Assembly: GCA_028288365.1 (NCBI GenBank)
Contig: JAQBNU010000029.1
Location: 1 to 35,108 of the forward strand
DNA: 35,108 nucleotides
From: Chitinophagaceae bacterium
Lineage (GTDB): Bacteria; Bacteroidota; Bacteroidia; Cytophagales; Cytophagaceae
Direction of reading: 5' to 3'
Position numbers and translations under genes: made by a program. Under the pieces are notes generated by a model. That model had not been told where the DNA came from and made no database searches. It worked only from the letters and a program-made list of their open reading frames with translations. Shown here piece by piece: positions 1 to 7,055 of the stretch (position 1 is the stretch's first letter; every line of letters starts with the position of its first letter).

Positions 1-1
1 G

Positions 2-79
2 AAATATTTCAAAGATAAAGTCATGCCCAAAAATGATTATAGTCTTTACTCCCACAACGGGCAACTCAAACTTTTTTAA
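2..79 (+). CDS. 3' end of an upstream gene (partial)
   Basis: An open frame enters from the left edge and ends at TAA (77-79), giving 25 residues that end in NGQLKLF. The piece is too short to assign a family. Its stop lies 30 bp before the next start on the same strand, so it may be the preceding gene of the same transcript. It could also be a chance open frame, since only 78 bases are visible. Confidence 0.5.
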   Translation, partial: KYFKDKVMPKNDYSLYSHNGQLKLF

Positions 80-109
80 GTATCTTTGGAGACTTATTAG
101 TTTGATGAC

Positions 110-913
110 ATGAAAATTCATTTCTTCTTTTTCTCTCTGCTTGCTTTTTTTCCGTTGGCTGTTTTTAGTCAAGACTATTTCATTGTACATGCCAACGGGA
201 AAATAGTACACCCGACAACGAACAAAGAATTGCAAACCGGAGATGCGTTGAAGCAGGATGATGTCTTGTCTTTCCCGGGACAAAAGGCCTGGGCCATTCT
301 GATCAACACAGCTGGTCAACAGTTTTTTTTACAACAGGAGTCGGCTGGCGATAGCTCTCAATCGGTAGGCTTGACGGCACAAGCCATTGAGAAAACCGTT
401 TATCCTGTCACACGACAAAGCAAAGCTCCGGTAGACAATCTGCGTGCTTATTTTGCCGGTGCGCAATTTGTTTTTATTGGTGAGGAATTTTATTTGGAAG
501 TCGACGCGAAAAAATATCCATTGGACGAAAAATTATTTCTATTGTATCGCTATGAATACAATGGCAGAACCATTACACATAAAATTCCGCAAACAAAACA
601 TGTCATACATTTAAGCAAACCTTTTCTTTACGAATACAAAGGAGACAGTATTTCTTATTTGAAGACCAGCAATACCGAGATTACGATTTTCAATTCCCTA
701 ACCAATTTGCCTGCTCATGCAGCAAGCCTTCGTCCGATCTGGCTCGATGAAATACAATTGAAAAAAGAATTGCAACTTCTTCAACAAGTGAACAGCCGTC
801 AGAAACTCTCAAAAACTGAATTGAAAAAAGTTTTCCTGCAATATGTACTTGATGTATACGGTAAAACGGATGAAATCATTTTTATGAATTGGGTAGAGGA
901 AAAGGTTTTATAG
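110..913 (+). CDS. exported hypothetical protein
   Basis: A 267-residue protein that I do not recognise. Residues 1-20 form a clear signal peptide (Met-Lys, a Phe/Leu-rich core, then Ala-Val-Phe-Ser-Gln), so it is probably periplasmic or a surface protein. Residues 22-75 have a loose 'GKIV...L..GD.L..DD.L.F' rhythm like the ligand-free part of FecR-type beta domains, but this is only a resemblance. The C-terminus (about 215-267) is predicted helical and Lys/Leu-rich. A TATCTTTG box at 81-88 resembles the Bacteroidota -7 element and sits at a suitable distance from the ATG, but no -33 TTG is present at the right spacing. No function is assigned. Confidence 0.8.
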   Translation: MKIHFFFFSLLAFFPLAVFSQDYFIVHANGKIVHPTTNKELQTGDALKQDDVLSFPGQKAWAILINTAGQQFFLQQESAGDSSQSVGLTAQAIEKTVYPVTRQSKAPVDNLRAYFAGAQFVFIGEEFYLEVDAKKYPLDEKLFLLYRYEYNGRTITHKIPQTKHVIHLSKPFLYEYKGDSISYLKTSNTEITIFNSLTNLPAHAASLRPIWLDEIQLKKELQLLQQVNSRQKLSKTELKKVFLQYVLDVYGKTDEIIFMNWVEEKVL

Positions 914-941
914 GCAAAACCAATCTTAACTCCGCATAAAT

Positions 942-971
942 TTGTTTTTGACCACAGAGCGTTTATTTTTG
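942..971 (+). promoter_or_regulatory. promoter for the bTHX gene
   Basis: TTG at 942-944, a 19-base spacer and TATTTTTG at 964-971 match the Bacteroidota sigma-A consensus (TTG-N17-23-TAnnTTTG). The ATG of the ribosomal protein gene follows 23 bases later, so the leader would be short. Confidence 0.7.
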
Positions 972-994
972 TACAAACAATACATTTCATTATT

Positions 995-1177
995 ATGGGA
1001 AAAGGCGATAAAAAGACTAAAAAAGGTAAAATTTCAATGGGTTCTCATGGCAATAGCCGCCCACGCAACGCAGCAAAAAAAGCAGTAGCGGTAGCGCCTA
1101 AAAAAGACAAAGCAGAAGCTGCTCCAAAAGCAGAGAAAAAAGCGCCTGCTAAAAAGGCCGCTGCTAAAAAAGCATAA
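995..1177 (+). CDS. 30S ribosomal protein bTHX (Thx family)
   Basis: A 60-residue, very basic protein. The N-terminal block MGKGDKKTKKGKISMGSHG followed by NSRPR is the hallmark of the bTHX (S31/Thx) small-subunit protein, which in Thermus is about 26 residues and packs at the top of the 30S head among 16S rRNA helices. The remaining 30 or so residues form an Ala/Lys/Pro tail (AAPKAEKKAPAKK-like), probably disordered and RNA-binding. Such tails occur on bacteroidete versions, but this one makes up half of the protein. The gene stands alone with its own consensus promoter and a strong terminator, as expected for a highly expressed ribosomal gene. Confidence 0.88.
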   Translation: MGKGDKKTKKGKISMGSHGNSRPRNAAKKAVAVAPKKDKAEAAPKAEKKAPAKKAAAKKA

Positions 1178-1198
1178 TCCTTTCACAAGGTCATTATA

Positions 1199-1233
1199 AA
1201 AAGAGTCCCGCGTCTATGACGCGGGACTCTTTT
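1199..1233. terminator. bidirectional hairpin terminator
   Basis: A perfect 16-bp stem (1199-1214 with 1218-1233) with a TAT loop. The stem is GC-rich in the middle and has A and T runs on its flanks, so it works in both directions. It separates the convergent bTHX and VOC-family genes. Confidence 0.9.
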
Positions 1234-1263
1234 ATTTTATTCATGCTCACCAGCAGGGAAACA

Positions 1264-1695
1264 TTATCCTTTATAATTCGCGTCAAAATCTACCATCCAT
1301 TCAATACCGTACTTGTCTCTGAACATGCCAAAGTAGGTTCCCCAAGGGCTGTCGCCAATAGGCATTTCAACAGTGCCGCCTGCCGATAATCCATTAAATA
1401 TCGTGTCGGCTTCTTCACGGCTTGCTGCATTCACCACTATTTTCGACCTGTTTTCCATTTCATTGGTGCGGCCCATGCTTTCTGGAACGTCATTGGCCAT
1501 TAACAAATTACTGCCAATTGGTAAAGCGATGTGCATGATTTTGTTTGCCTCATGTTCTGCTATCTGATCTCCTTGGCTTGCGATGTCTTTGAAGCGCACA
1601 ATCGTTTTAAACTCTCCGCCAAATGTTGCTTTGTAGAAATGGAATGCTTCTTCCGCATTTCCGTTGAAGTTGATGTGAGGATTGATAGTTGCCAT
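1264..1695 (-). CDS. VOC family protein, PhnB-like
   Basis: A 143-residue single-domain protein of the glyoxalase/bleomycin-resistance (VOC) superfamily, PhnB/'3-demethylubiquinone methyltransferase-like' branch. Visible family marks are the start 'INPHINFNGNAEEAFHFYKATFGGE', here at residues 4-28, a central 'IMHIALPIGSNLLMANDVP', and the end 'DSPWGTYFGMFRDKYGIEWM'. PhnB-like proteins are dimers with beta-alpha-beta-beta-beta modules. Their substrate is generally unknown and many lack a metal site. Upstream on the minus strand, a near-consensus GATATTTG (1718-1725) with a TTG 21 bases further out (1747-1749) may be its promoter. It shares the 1199-1233 terminator. Confidence 0.85.
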   Translation of the reverse strand: MATINPHINFNGNAEEAFHFYKATFGGEFKTIVRFKDIASQGDQIAEHEANKIMHIALPIGSNLLMANDVPESMGRTNEMENRSKIVVNAASREEADTIFNGLSAGGTVEMPIGDSPWGTYFGMFRDKYGIEWMVDFDANYKG

Positions 1696-1803
1696 AATTC
1701 GATTGTTTGGTGTAAGACAAATATCGGAAGCAAGATCGTTCTATTGCAATACGCGCACGACAATTTGAAGGGCTGAATGCGACAATTGGATACTATGAAT
1801 GAA

Positions 1804-2829
1804 TTAATGTGAATGTCCGCACTCGTGTGCGTGTGCAGGAATTTGTTGAATATCTACCGGCACTTCGTTGGCTTTGAACGGCGCGCGAGGCTTAAGGTTC
1901 AACGTTTGGAACATGGCCTGATCTACGTTGACTTCTGGGTTTGGTGTCGTCAATAATTTATCTCCGGCAAAAATAGAATTTGCTCCAGCCATAAAGCACA
2001 ATGCTTGTTCTTCGATGGTCATTCTCACACGACCGGCCGATAGACGAACCATGGCTTTCGGCATCATGATACGTGCCGTTGCAATCATACGGATCATGTC
2101 CCATACCGGAACCTTCGGTTGATTTTCTAATGGCGTTCCTTCCACAGGTACCAAGGCATTCACTGGTACAGATTCAGGATGCTCAGGCAGATTGGCCAAT
2201 GTCAATAACATGCCTACACGGTCTGCATCTTTCTCTCCCATTCCGATGATACCACCGGAACACACAGAAATTTTTGCTTTCCTTACATTTTCTAAGGTCT
2301 CTATACGATCGTCGTAAGTACGTGTAGAAATGATTTTATCGTAATGTTCTTCGCTGGTGTCCAGGTTATGGTTGTAGGCATACAAACCTGCGTTCTGCAA
2401 TTTCTCTGCTTGTTCGGCCGTCAACATTCCTAAGGTACAGCATACTTCCATGCCCATGCTGCTTACGCCTTTTACCATTTCCAACACACGGTCAAAGTCT
2501 TTGTTGTCTCTGACTTCTCTCCAGGCTGCTCCCATGCAAAAACGTGTACTGCCAGATTCTTTCGCATCCAATGCCGCCTTCATCACTTCGTTGACAGGCA
2601 TTAGTTTTTCTACTTTTACATCTGTATGGTAACGCGCCGCCTGAGGACAATACGCACAGTCTTCCGGGCAACCGCCTGTCTTAATCGATAGTAAAGTACA
2701 AACCTGTACTTCAGAAGGATCGTTGTACTTTCTGTGTACAGTCGCTCCCTGGTATAGCAACTCCATCAAGGGCAGGTTATAAATGGCTTCCGCTTCTTCC
2801 CTTGTCCAGTTGTTTCTAATCTCGCTCAT
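1804..2829 (-). CDS. bioB: biotin synthase
   Basis: A radical SAM enzyme that inserts sulfur into dethiobiotin in the last step of biotin synthesis. The 341-residue length is normal. The SAM-binding [4Fe-4S] cluster Cys motif is at residues 54/58/61 ([12 protein letters not shown]). Candidate ligands of the sacrificial [2Fe-2S] cluster are Cys98 ([11 protein letters not shown]), Cys130/131 and Cys190 ([11 protein letters not shown]), with the conserved Arg in '[10 protein letters not shown]'. The last residues (HAHECGHSH) form a His/Cys-rich tail not needed for the core fold. A TATTTTTG box on the minus strand (2859-2866) could be the -7 element, without an obvious -33. No other bio genes are in the window. 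Confidence 0.97.
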   Translation of the reverse strand: MSEIRNNWTREEAEAIYNLPLMELLYQGATVHRKYNDPSEVQVCTLLSIKTGGCPEDCAYCPQAARYHTDVKVEKLMPVNEVMKAALDAKESGSTRFCMGAAWREVRDNKDFDRVLEMVKGVSSMGMEVCCTLGMLTAEQAEKLQNAGLYAYNHNLDTSEEHYDKIISTRTYDDRIETLENVRKAKISVCSGGIIGMGEKDADRVGMLLTLANLPEHPESVPVNALVPVEGTPLENQPKVPVWDMIRMIATARIMMPKAMVRLSAGRVRMTIEEQALCFMAGANSIFAGDKLLTTPNPEVNVDQAMFQTLNLKPRAPFKANEVPVDIQQIPAHAHECGHSH

Positions 2830-2858
2830 CGTATCTATGATAGTTCAGTTCTATATTA

Positions 2859-2866
2859 CAAAAATA
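2859..2866 (-). promoter_or_regulatory. possible bioB -7 promoter element
   Basis: Minus-strand TATTTTTG matches the Bacteroidota -7 consensus and lies 29 bases upstream of the bioB start. No TTG is found 17-23 bases further upstream, so this is only half of a promoter. Confidence 0.35.
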
Positions 2867-3008
2867 AGGGAAAAAGAGAATAAAACCGCTTTTCGAACGG
2901 TGTATCTTAAGGGTGGTAGTAAACAAGGATTTATTAGATTGAATGAAGGATTTTTAATGAAATGGATGGAGAATTCAATGAAAGCGTTCTGATCTCCTTT
3001 CATCTTAT

Positions 3009-3140
3009 GGGCGTGTCCCTTCGGGTCGGGCTATCCGCTTCAAGTCCTCGCTCGGATCAAACTTTAACAGCATAGGTAATCAATCAGGCTCGCTGTGGGC
3101 TTTCCGCTGCTATCCCTCACGCGGCGTTAGGATTTAGGGA
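3009..3140 (-). repeat. REP-like dispersed repeat, copy 1
   Basis: On the minus strand this copy reads CGCGTGAGGGAT... at its start and ...AGCCCGACCCGAAGGGACA then CGCCC at its end. It is locally GC-rich in an AT-rich gap, has no open frame, and is homologous to the 3246-3334 element in opposite orientation. The middle of this copy (about 3053-3088) is AT-rich and unlike the other copy, as if something was inserted. Elements of this type are, to my knowledge, scattered in many Bacteroidota genomes. Confidence 0.7.
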
Positions 3141-3163
3141 CAAGACTGTTGTTTATTAAATTA

Positions 3164-3194
3164 GTCCAAGTTTACCTCTGAGGTAAACTTGGAC
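3164..3194. terminator. perfect hairpin between the two REP-like copies
   Basis: A perfect 14-bp inverted repeat (3164-3177 with 3181-3194) and a CTG loop. It lacks a strong T run, so it may be a stability or processing element rather than a true terminator. It lies just beyond the sppA terminator. Confidence 0.5.
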
Positions 3195-3202
3195 CGAAAA
3201 TA

Positions 3203-3231
3203 AAAAGGCTGGAATGTGATTCCAGCCTTTT
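3203..3231. terminator. sppA terminator hairpin
   Basis: A 13-bp stem (3203-3215 with 3219-3231), loop GTG, core GGCTGGAAT/ATTCCAGCC flanked by A and T runs. On the minus strand it lies about 190 bases beyond the sppA stop and is the first good terminator there. Confidence 0.75.
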
Positions 3232-3245
3232 ATTAAAAAACAATT

Positions 3246-3334
3246 CGCGTTAGGGATTGAGCCATTGTTTGAGCTCTTCACGCTTTTTCAGCGTGAAAGC
3301 GAGTGGCGAAAGCCCGGCCCGCAGGGAACGCCCA
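3246..3334 (+). repeat. REP-like dispersed repeat, copy 2 (inverted to copy 1)
   Basis: Plus-strand copy of the element at 3009-3140. It starts CGCGTTAGGGATTGAG and ends AGCCCGGCCCGCAGGGAACG then CCCA. It contains an 8-bp hairpin, TTCACGCT/AGCGTGAA (3277-3297). The two copies form a large imperfect inverted repeat around two hairpins. Confidence 0.7.
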
Positions 3335-3424
3335 CATACTTATCAATCTGTTTATTTCAACAACCATTAATTTCTATTCACCCACTTCACAAATTTCATC
3401 CACAACTATTTCTTCTCCGTTCAC

Positions 3425-5185
3425 TTAATTAATCGTAAAATAATACGGCAGACGTGTTTGAATACCTTTCACGCGGTGCATGTCCTGAAAGATTTCCAGG
3501 TAAGGATAGAACTCCAGCAACATTTGCTTTTGTTTTTTATCGTATACATCTTCTTCCGTACTGCCCAATAACTCCAACCAATCTTCCGCATCGCTGTCCG
3601 GCAATTGTACAATGTTGTATTCTTTCTCCTTCAACTTTGCCATTTGCGCGGCTATACGAATCGCATCGTTGATACCACCCAGGCTGTCTACTAATCCTAC
3701 GGTGATGGCATCTCTACCCGACCATACGCGGCCTCCGGCATGCTTACCGATTTCTTCAACCGGTTGTTTTCTACCTTTGGCTGCTTTAGATAAAAACTGT
3801 CCGTAGATGTGTTCGATCTCTTGTTGGATGATGGCACGTTCTTCGTCGTTCATTCCTTTGCTGAACGATCCGATATCTGCATAGCGGCCGATTTTTTCTC
3901 TGTCAGAAGTGATGCCCAATTTATTTTGCAACAACCCTTCGGCATGTACAAACAAACCGAATACACCGATCGAACCAGTAATGGTATTGGGCGTAGCCAC
4001 AATTTTATCGCAAGCCATCGCCATGTAATAACCGCCAGAGGCCGCTACATCAGACATGCTGGCAACTACTGGTTTCTTTGCTTTCAATTCTAAAATTTCA
4101 TTCCAGATCACATCCGACGCCAAGGCACTTCCGCCCGGAGAATTGATGCGGAGAACAACCGCTTTGATGTTATCGTCTTCTGCCGCTTTATGTAATTCCG
4201 GTATGATGTTTTCCGGACTGATGTAATGTTGATTTTTCCCACCTTGTACAATCTCTCCTGCCGCATAAATGATAGCCACAGATTTGTTGACTTCCAAATC
4301 TTTTGGTTTCGTAGCCAATACGGCTTTGTAACCACACCATTTGATTTCATCGCTTTCTTTCACTCCTATTTTAGTGGCGATGGCTTTCTTCAACTCAGAA
4401 AGATAACCTACTGCTGAAATGATGTGGTGTGAAAGTGCAGCATCACTGTTTCTAACTTTCATGGAATCAGAAATATTAAATAATGTTTCTTTAGAGATGT
4501 TGCGTGAAGCAGATACCTTATCTAAAAACTCGTTGTACAAATCTTCCATCAACGCTTTGCTCTGGATGCGATCGTTTTCACTCATGTGATCCGAGATATA
4601 AGGTTCCACGGCACTTTTGAATTCACCGGCTTTGAAGACTTCCGTTTTCAATTCCAGTTTTTCAAACAGGTTTTTGAAATACAATACTTCAATCTTCAAT
4701 CCGTTCAATTCGATCAATCCAGATTCCGGCATGTACAATTGATCGGCAACAGAAGAAATGTAATAGGATTTCTCTGTCAATATTTCTCCGTAGGCGTAAA
4801 TGAATTTCCCCGATTTTTTAAAATCTTCCAAGGCATTGCGCAATTCATACAAGGTAGAATAACCGGCTTCAAAGATTCCCATCTCCAGGTAGATCCCTTT
4901 GATCGATTCATTCTTCTTTGCTAAATGTATGGCCTCGATGAGATCATACAAACCAACACCTGCCGCATCTCCTGCAATGTTGCGACGAAGCTTCGTCCAT
5001 ACGCGATTGTCTTCTTTTTCTACAATGGGTTTATCCAATGCAATCTTAAACACACTGTTTGCTTCTATGTTAGGTGGTGTTTCGACCATAGAAGCTCCAA
5101 CCATAGAAAGGCCGACAACAATAAGAACAACGAAGAAGATAACGAGTCCCAAAAAGGTCCCGAGCATGATTTTGAAAAGGTTCAT
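3425..5185 (-). CDS. sppA: signal peptide peptidase SppA, 67-kDa type
   Basis: A membrane-bound serine protease that degrades cleaved signal peptides. I place the start at the ATG at 5185 (586 residues): it begins MNLFKIMLGTF, followed at once by the N-terminal membrane anchor (about residues 7-32). The longer open frame to 5248 adds 21 uncharacteristic residues and would overrun the folK promoter. As in E. coli SppA, there are two tandem S49 domains. Catalytic Lys190 is in 'FKAGEFKSAVEPY' in the N-terminal domain and Ser383 is in 'AASGGYYMA' in the C-terminal domain, so the Ser/Lys dyad is complete. 'LRINSPGGSALASDV' precedes the serine. Transcribed away from folK. Confidence 0.95.
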   Translation of the reverse strand: MNLFKIMLGTFLGLVIFFVVLIVVGLSMVGASMVETPPNIEANSVFKIALDKPIVEKEDNRVWTKLRRNIAGDAAGVGLYDLIEAIHLAKKNESIKGIYLEMGIFEAGYSTLYELRNALEDFKKSGKFIYAYGEILTEKSYYISSVADQLYMPESGLIELNGLKIEVLYFKNLFEKLELKTEVFKAGEFKSAVEPYISDHMSENDRIQSKALMEDLYNEFLDKVSASRNISKETLFNISDSMKVRNSDAALSHHIISAVGYLSELKKAIATKIGVKESDEIKWCGYKAVLATKPKDLEVNKSVAIIYAAGEIVQGGKNQHYISPENIIPELHKAAEDDNIKAVVLRINSPGGSALASDVIWNEILELKAKKPVVASMSDVAASGGYYMAMACDKIVATPNTITGSIGVFGLFVHAEGLLQNKLGITSDREKIGRYADIGSFSKGMNDEERAIIQQEIEHIYGQFLSKAAKGRKQPVEEIGKHAGGRVWSGRDAITVGLVDSLGGINDAIRIAAQMAKLKEKEYNIVQLPDSDAEDWLELLGSTEEDVYDKKQKQMLLEFYPYLEIFQDMHRVKGIQTRLPYYFTIN

Positions 5186-5191
5186 AGGGCT

Positions 5192-5223
5192 TTGCGTATT
5201 TGAATTGAAATATAGTAATTTTG
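5192..5223 (+). promoter_or_regulatory. folK promoter
   Basis: TTG (5192-5194), a 21-base spacer and TAATTTTG (5216-5223) fit the Bacteroidota consensus. The predicted transcript would start about 25 bases before the folK TTG codon. The site lies between the divergent sppA and folK starts. Confidence 0.6.
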
Positions 5224-5254
5224 GCATTATCGGCTCTAACCCAACCACATTAAT

Positions 5255-5749
5255 TTGACTGAAGTTCTGCTTTTATTGGGAAGTAACTTAGAAGATCCTG
5301 CTTCACAATTAACAGCAGCAATTCTTCAACTGCAAGCTAAAGCAGGAACTGTCAGCAAACTGTCTTTGGTCTATTGGTCCGCTCCCTGGGGAAAAACGGA
5401 TCAACCTGCTTTTCTAAACCAGGTGGTGTGGTTATCAACGTCATACGCTGCAGACGAATTGCTAGCGATTTTATTGTCTATCGAACAGGAAATGGGACGT
5501 GAACGCGTGGAAAAATGGGGCAGCCGAATCATTGACATTGATATCTTATACTATGGACAAGACATCGTCACTCGCCCAACTTTAAAAATCCCCCATCCTG
5601 AAATTGCCAATCGCCGGTTTGTATTGGTGCCATTGAGTGAGATCACTCCTGAATTTGTACATCCTGTATTGAATGTGAGCAATGCCGTTTTACTCGAGCG
5701 GTGTGAAGATGAGTTGGAAGTAAAAAAGGTAATTGACAGTGAGCAGTGA
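5255..5749 (+). CDS. folK: 2-amino-4-hydroxy-6-hydroxymethyldihydropteridine pyrophosphokinase
   Basis: Transfers pyrophosphate from ATP to 6-hydroxymethyl-7,8-dihydropterin in folate synthesis. The 164 residues show all HPPK marks: 'LLLLGSNLEDP' at the N-terminus, 'VYWSAPWGKTDQPAFLNQVV', the magnesium/ATP loop 'KWGSRIIDIDILYYG' (two Asp about residues 94-96) and 'PHPEIANRRFVLVPL'. The start is a TTG (5255) directly before the first beta strand; no ATG fits. The last residues (IDSEQ) and the stop lie inside a short repeat of the GATCACTG family, which suggests the natural C-terminus was altered by repeat insertion. Converges with fabD and shares its terminator. Confidence 0.95.
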   Translation: MTEVLLLLGSNLEDPASQLTAAILQLQAKAGTVSKLSLVYWSAPWGKTDQPAFLNQVVWLSTSYAADELLAILLSIEQEMGRERVEKWGSRIIDIDILYYGQDIVTRPTLKIPHPEIANRRFVLVPLSEITPEFVHPVLNVSNAVLLERCEDELEVKKVIDSEQ

Positions 5750-5756
5750 TCAGTTA
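5733..5756 (+). repeat. short GATCACTG-family repeat, copy 1 (in the folK 3' end)
   Basis: The segment reads GACAGTGAGCAGTGATCAGT and is the inverse of the repeat at 5847-5878. It covers the final FolK codons and stop. Confidence 0.55.
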
Positions 5757-5812
5757 TACTCTTTCTCCGCTCCGTTTCTGTTTCTCTATTTTACTAAGCC
5801 TTATTATGACAT

Positions 5813-5845
5813 AAAAAAAAGGAGACCGATGGTCTCCTTTTTTTT
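5813..5845. terminator. bidirectional terminator between folK and fabD
   Basis: A 15-bp stem: eight A plus GGAGACC, loop GAT, then GGTCTCC plus a T run. Serves both convergent genes. Confidence 0.93.
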
Positions 5846-5846
5846 T

Positions 5847-5878
5847 CTGATCACTGTCCACTGACAACTGATCACTTT
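5847..5878 (-). repeat. short GATCACTG-family repeat, copy 2 (next to fabD 3' end)
   Basis: The sequence CTGATCACTGTCCACTGACA and then ACTGATCAC lies directly between the terminator and the fabD stop. It is inverted relative to the copy in folK and closely related to 7023-7053. Confidence 0.6.
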
Positions 5879-5880
5879 CT

Positions 5881-6759
5881 TTAAACCGACGCCACTTCCG
5901 ACGCCGCAGAAATTTTCTTTACCAACCCTTGCAACACTTTACCCGGACCACATTCTACAAAAAGTGTAGCGCCATCGGCGGTCATGTGTTGTACGGTTTG
6001 TGTCCAGCGCACCGGAGCAGTCAACTGTGCAATTAAGTTTTGTTGAATGTCAGCTACTGCTGTATAAGGCTTGGCATCTACGTTTTGGTAGATCGGACAA
6101 ACCGGTTGAGCAAAGGTAGTCGATTTAATCGCTGCAGCGAGTTCTACTCTTGCCGGTTCCATCAAAGGAGAATGGAATGCTCCACCCACAGGCAAAGGCA
6201 ATGCGCGTTTCGCTCCTGCTGCTTTCATGAGTTCACAGGCTTTTTCAATTCCTTTCATGGAACCAGAAATCACTAATTGTCCTGGACAGTTGTAATTGGC
6301 TGCCACCACTACTTCATCGGTAATGGATGCACAGATCTCTTCTACTTTTGCATCGTCCAAACCAAGGATTGCCGCCATGGTAGAAGGATTCAGTTCGCAG
6401 GCCTTTTGCATGGCCAATGCTCTTTTGTATACCAAAGACAAACCATCTTCAAAGCTCAACGCATTCGCTGCTACCAAAGCAGAAAATTCTCCCAGCGAGT
6501 GACCGGCTACCATGTCTGGTTTGAAATCGGATTGTGTTTTTGCCAAGATCACAGAGTGCAGGAATACCGCAGGCTGTGTCACTTTGGTTTGTTTTAATTC
6601 TTCGTCCGATCCCTCAAACATAATTTGAGAGATATTGAAACCCAATACTTCGTTGGCTTTGTCAAACAATTGTTTGGCTAGAGGACTAGAGTTGTACAAC
6701 TCTTTACCCATTCCAGAAAACTGTGATCCCTGACCGGGAAAAACATAGGCTTTTTTCAT
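5881..6759 (-). CDS. fabD: malonyl-CoA:ACP transacylase
   Basis: Loads malonyl groups onto acyl carrier protein for fatty acid synthesis. The 292 residues are family length. The N-terminal oxyanion loop is 'VFPGQGSQFSGMG' (6-18), the nucleophile is Ser88 in GHSLGE (86-91), the malonate-binding Arg is in 'YKRALAMQ' (about 113), and the catalytic His196 is in 'GGAFHSPLM'. The C-terminal 'VECGPGKVLQGLVKKI' is typical. It stands apart from other fab genes here. No consensus promoter was seen in the gap upstream, which instead holds an 11-bp tandem repeat at 6903-6946. Confidence 0.97.
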   Translation of the reverse strand: MKKAYVFPGQGSQFSGMGKELYNSSPLAKQLFDKANEVLGFNISQIMFEGSDEELKQTKVTQPAVFLHSVILAKTQSDFKPDMVAGHSLGEFSALVAANALSFEDGLSLVYKRALAMQKACELNPSTMAAILGLDDAKVEEICASITDEVVVAANYNCPGQLVISGSMKGIEKACELMKAAGAKRALPLPVGGAFHSPLMEPARVELAAAIKSTTFAQPVCPIYQNVDAKPYTAVADIQQNLIAQLTAPVRWTQTVQHMTADGATLFVECGPGKVLQGLVKKISAASEVASV

Positions 6760-6902
6760 TTTATATCAATTAATGGAAGACGCAAATAACGGAATTTAAT
6801 TGAGATAAGGAAGGGGACGGTGATCCATCTGTCTTGCCCCTATTCCTTTTGAACTTTGTGCTGCTGCTATTTCTTATTCTTCCTAACTTCTTTCCATAGA
6901 TA

Positions 6903-6946
6903 TCTCGGGTATGTCTCGGGTATGTCTCGGGTATGTCTCGGGTATG
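6903..6946. repeat. four tandem copies of an 11-bp repeat
   Basis: The unit TCTCGGGTATG occurs four times without a single mismatch in the gap upstream of fabD and downstream of the T9SS surface protein. Eleven bases is close to one helical turn. The open frame across it (translating to repeated RDIPETYP-like residues) has no other coding signs. Confidence 0.9.
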
Positions 6947-6985
6947 AGCCGACACTACAAACATTATGTTAAATAAAAAGACCAT

Positions 6986-7016
6986 AAAAAAAGGAGACCA
7001 TAAGTCTCCTTTTTTT
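6986..7016. terminator. terminator of the large T9SS surface protein gene
   Basis: A 13-bp stem (6986-6998 with 7004-7016): A7-GGAGAC, loop CATAA, GTCTCC-T7. The sequence is nearly that of the folK/fabD terminator. On the minus strand it lies about 40 bases after the stop at 7056. Confidence 0.9.
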
Positions 7017-7022
7017 ATTTTT

Positions 7023-7053
7023 CTGATCACAGACAAGTGATCACTGTCCACTG
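7023..7053 (-). repeat. short GATCACTG-family repeat, copy 3
   Basis: CTGATCACAGACAAGTGATC followed by ACTGTCCACTG lies between a GGAGAC-type hairpin and the stop codon of the minus-strand gene. This is the same arrangement as at 5813-5881. Confidence 0.6.
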
Positions 7054-7055
7054 TT

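Noticed and set aside
2783-2992. A small ORF running out of antisense bioB
   Set aside because: Half of it is antisense to bioB and the rest is low-complexity intergenic sequence.
5186-5248. N-terminal extension of SppA
   Set aside because: The extra residues precede the membrane anchor, are unlike the family and would overlap the folK promoter.
3425-5248. Many plus-strand ORFs inside sppA
   Set aside because: They are shadows of the clearly coding minus-strand frame and carry no motifs.
6903-6946. CRISPR array
   Set aside because: The units are only 11 bp and directly adjacent, without spacers or cas genes.
6770-7051. A 93-codon minus-strand ORF across the tandem repeat
   Set aside because: Its repetitive peptide comes only from the 11-bp DNA repeat, and it runs through a terminator and a dispersed repeat.
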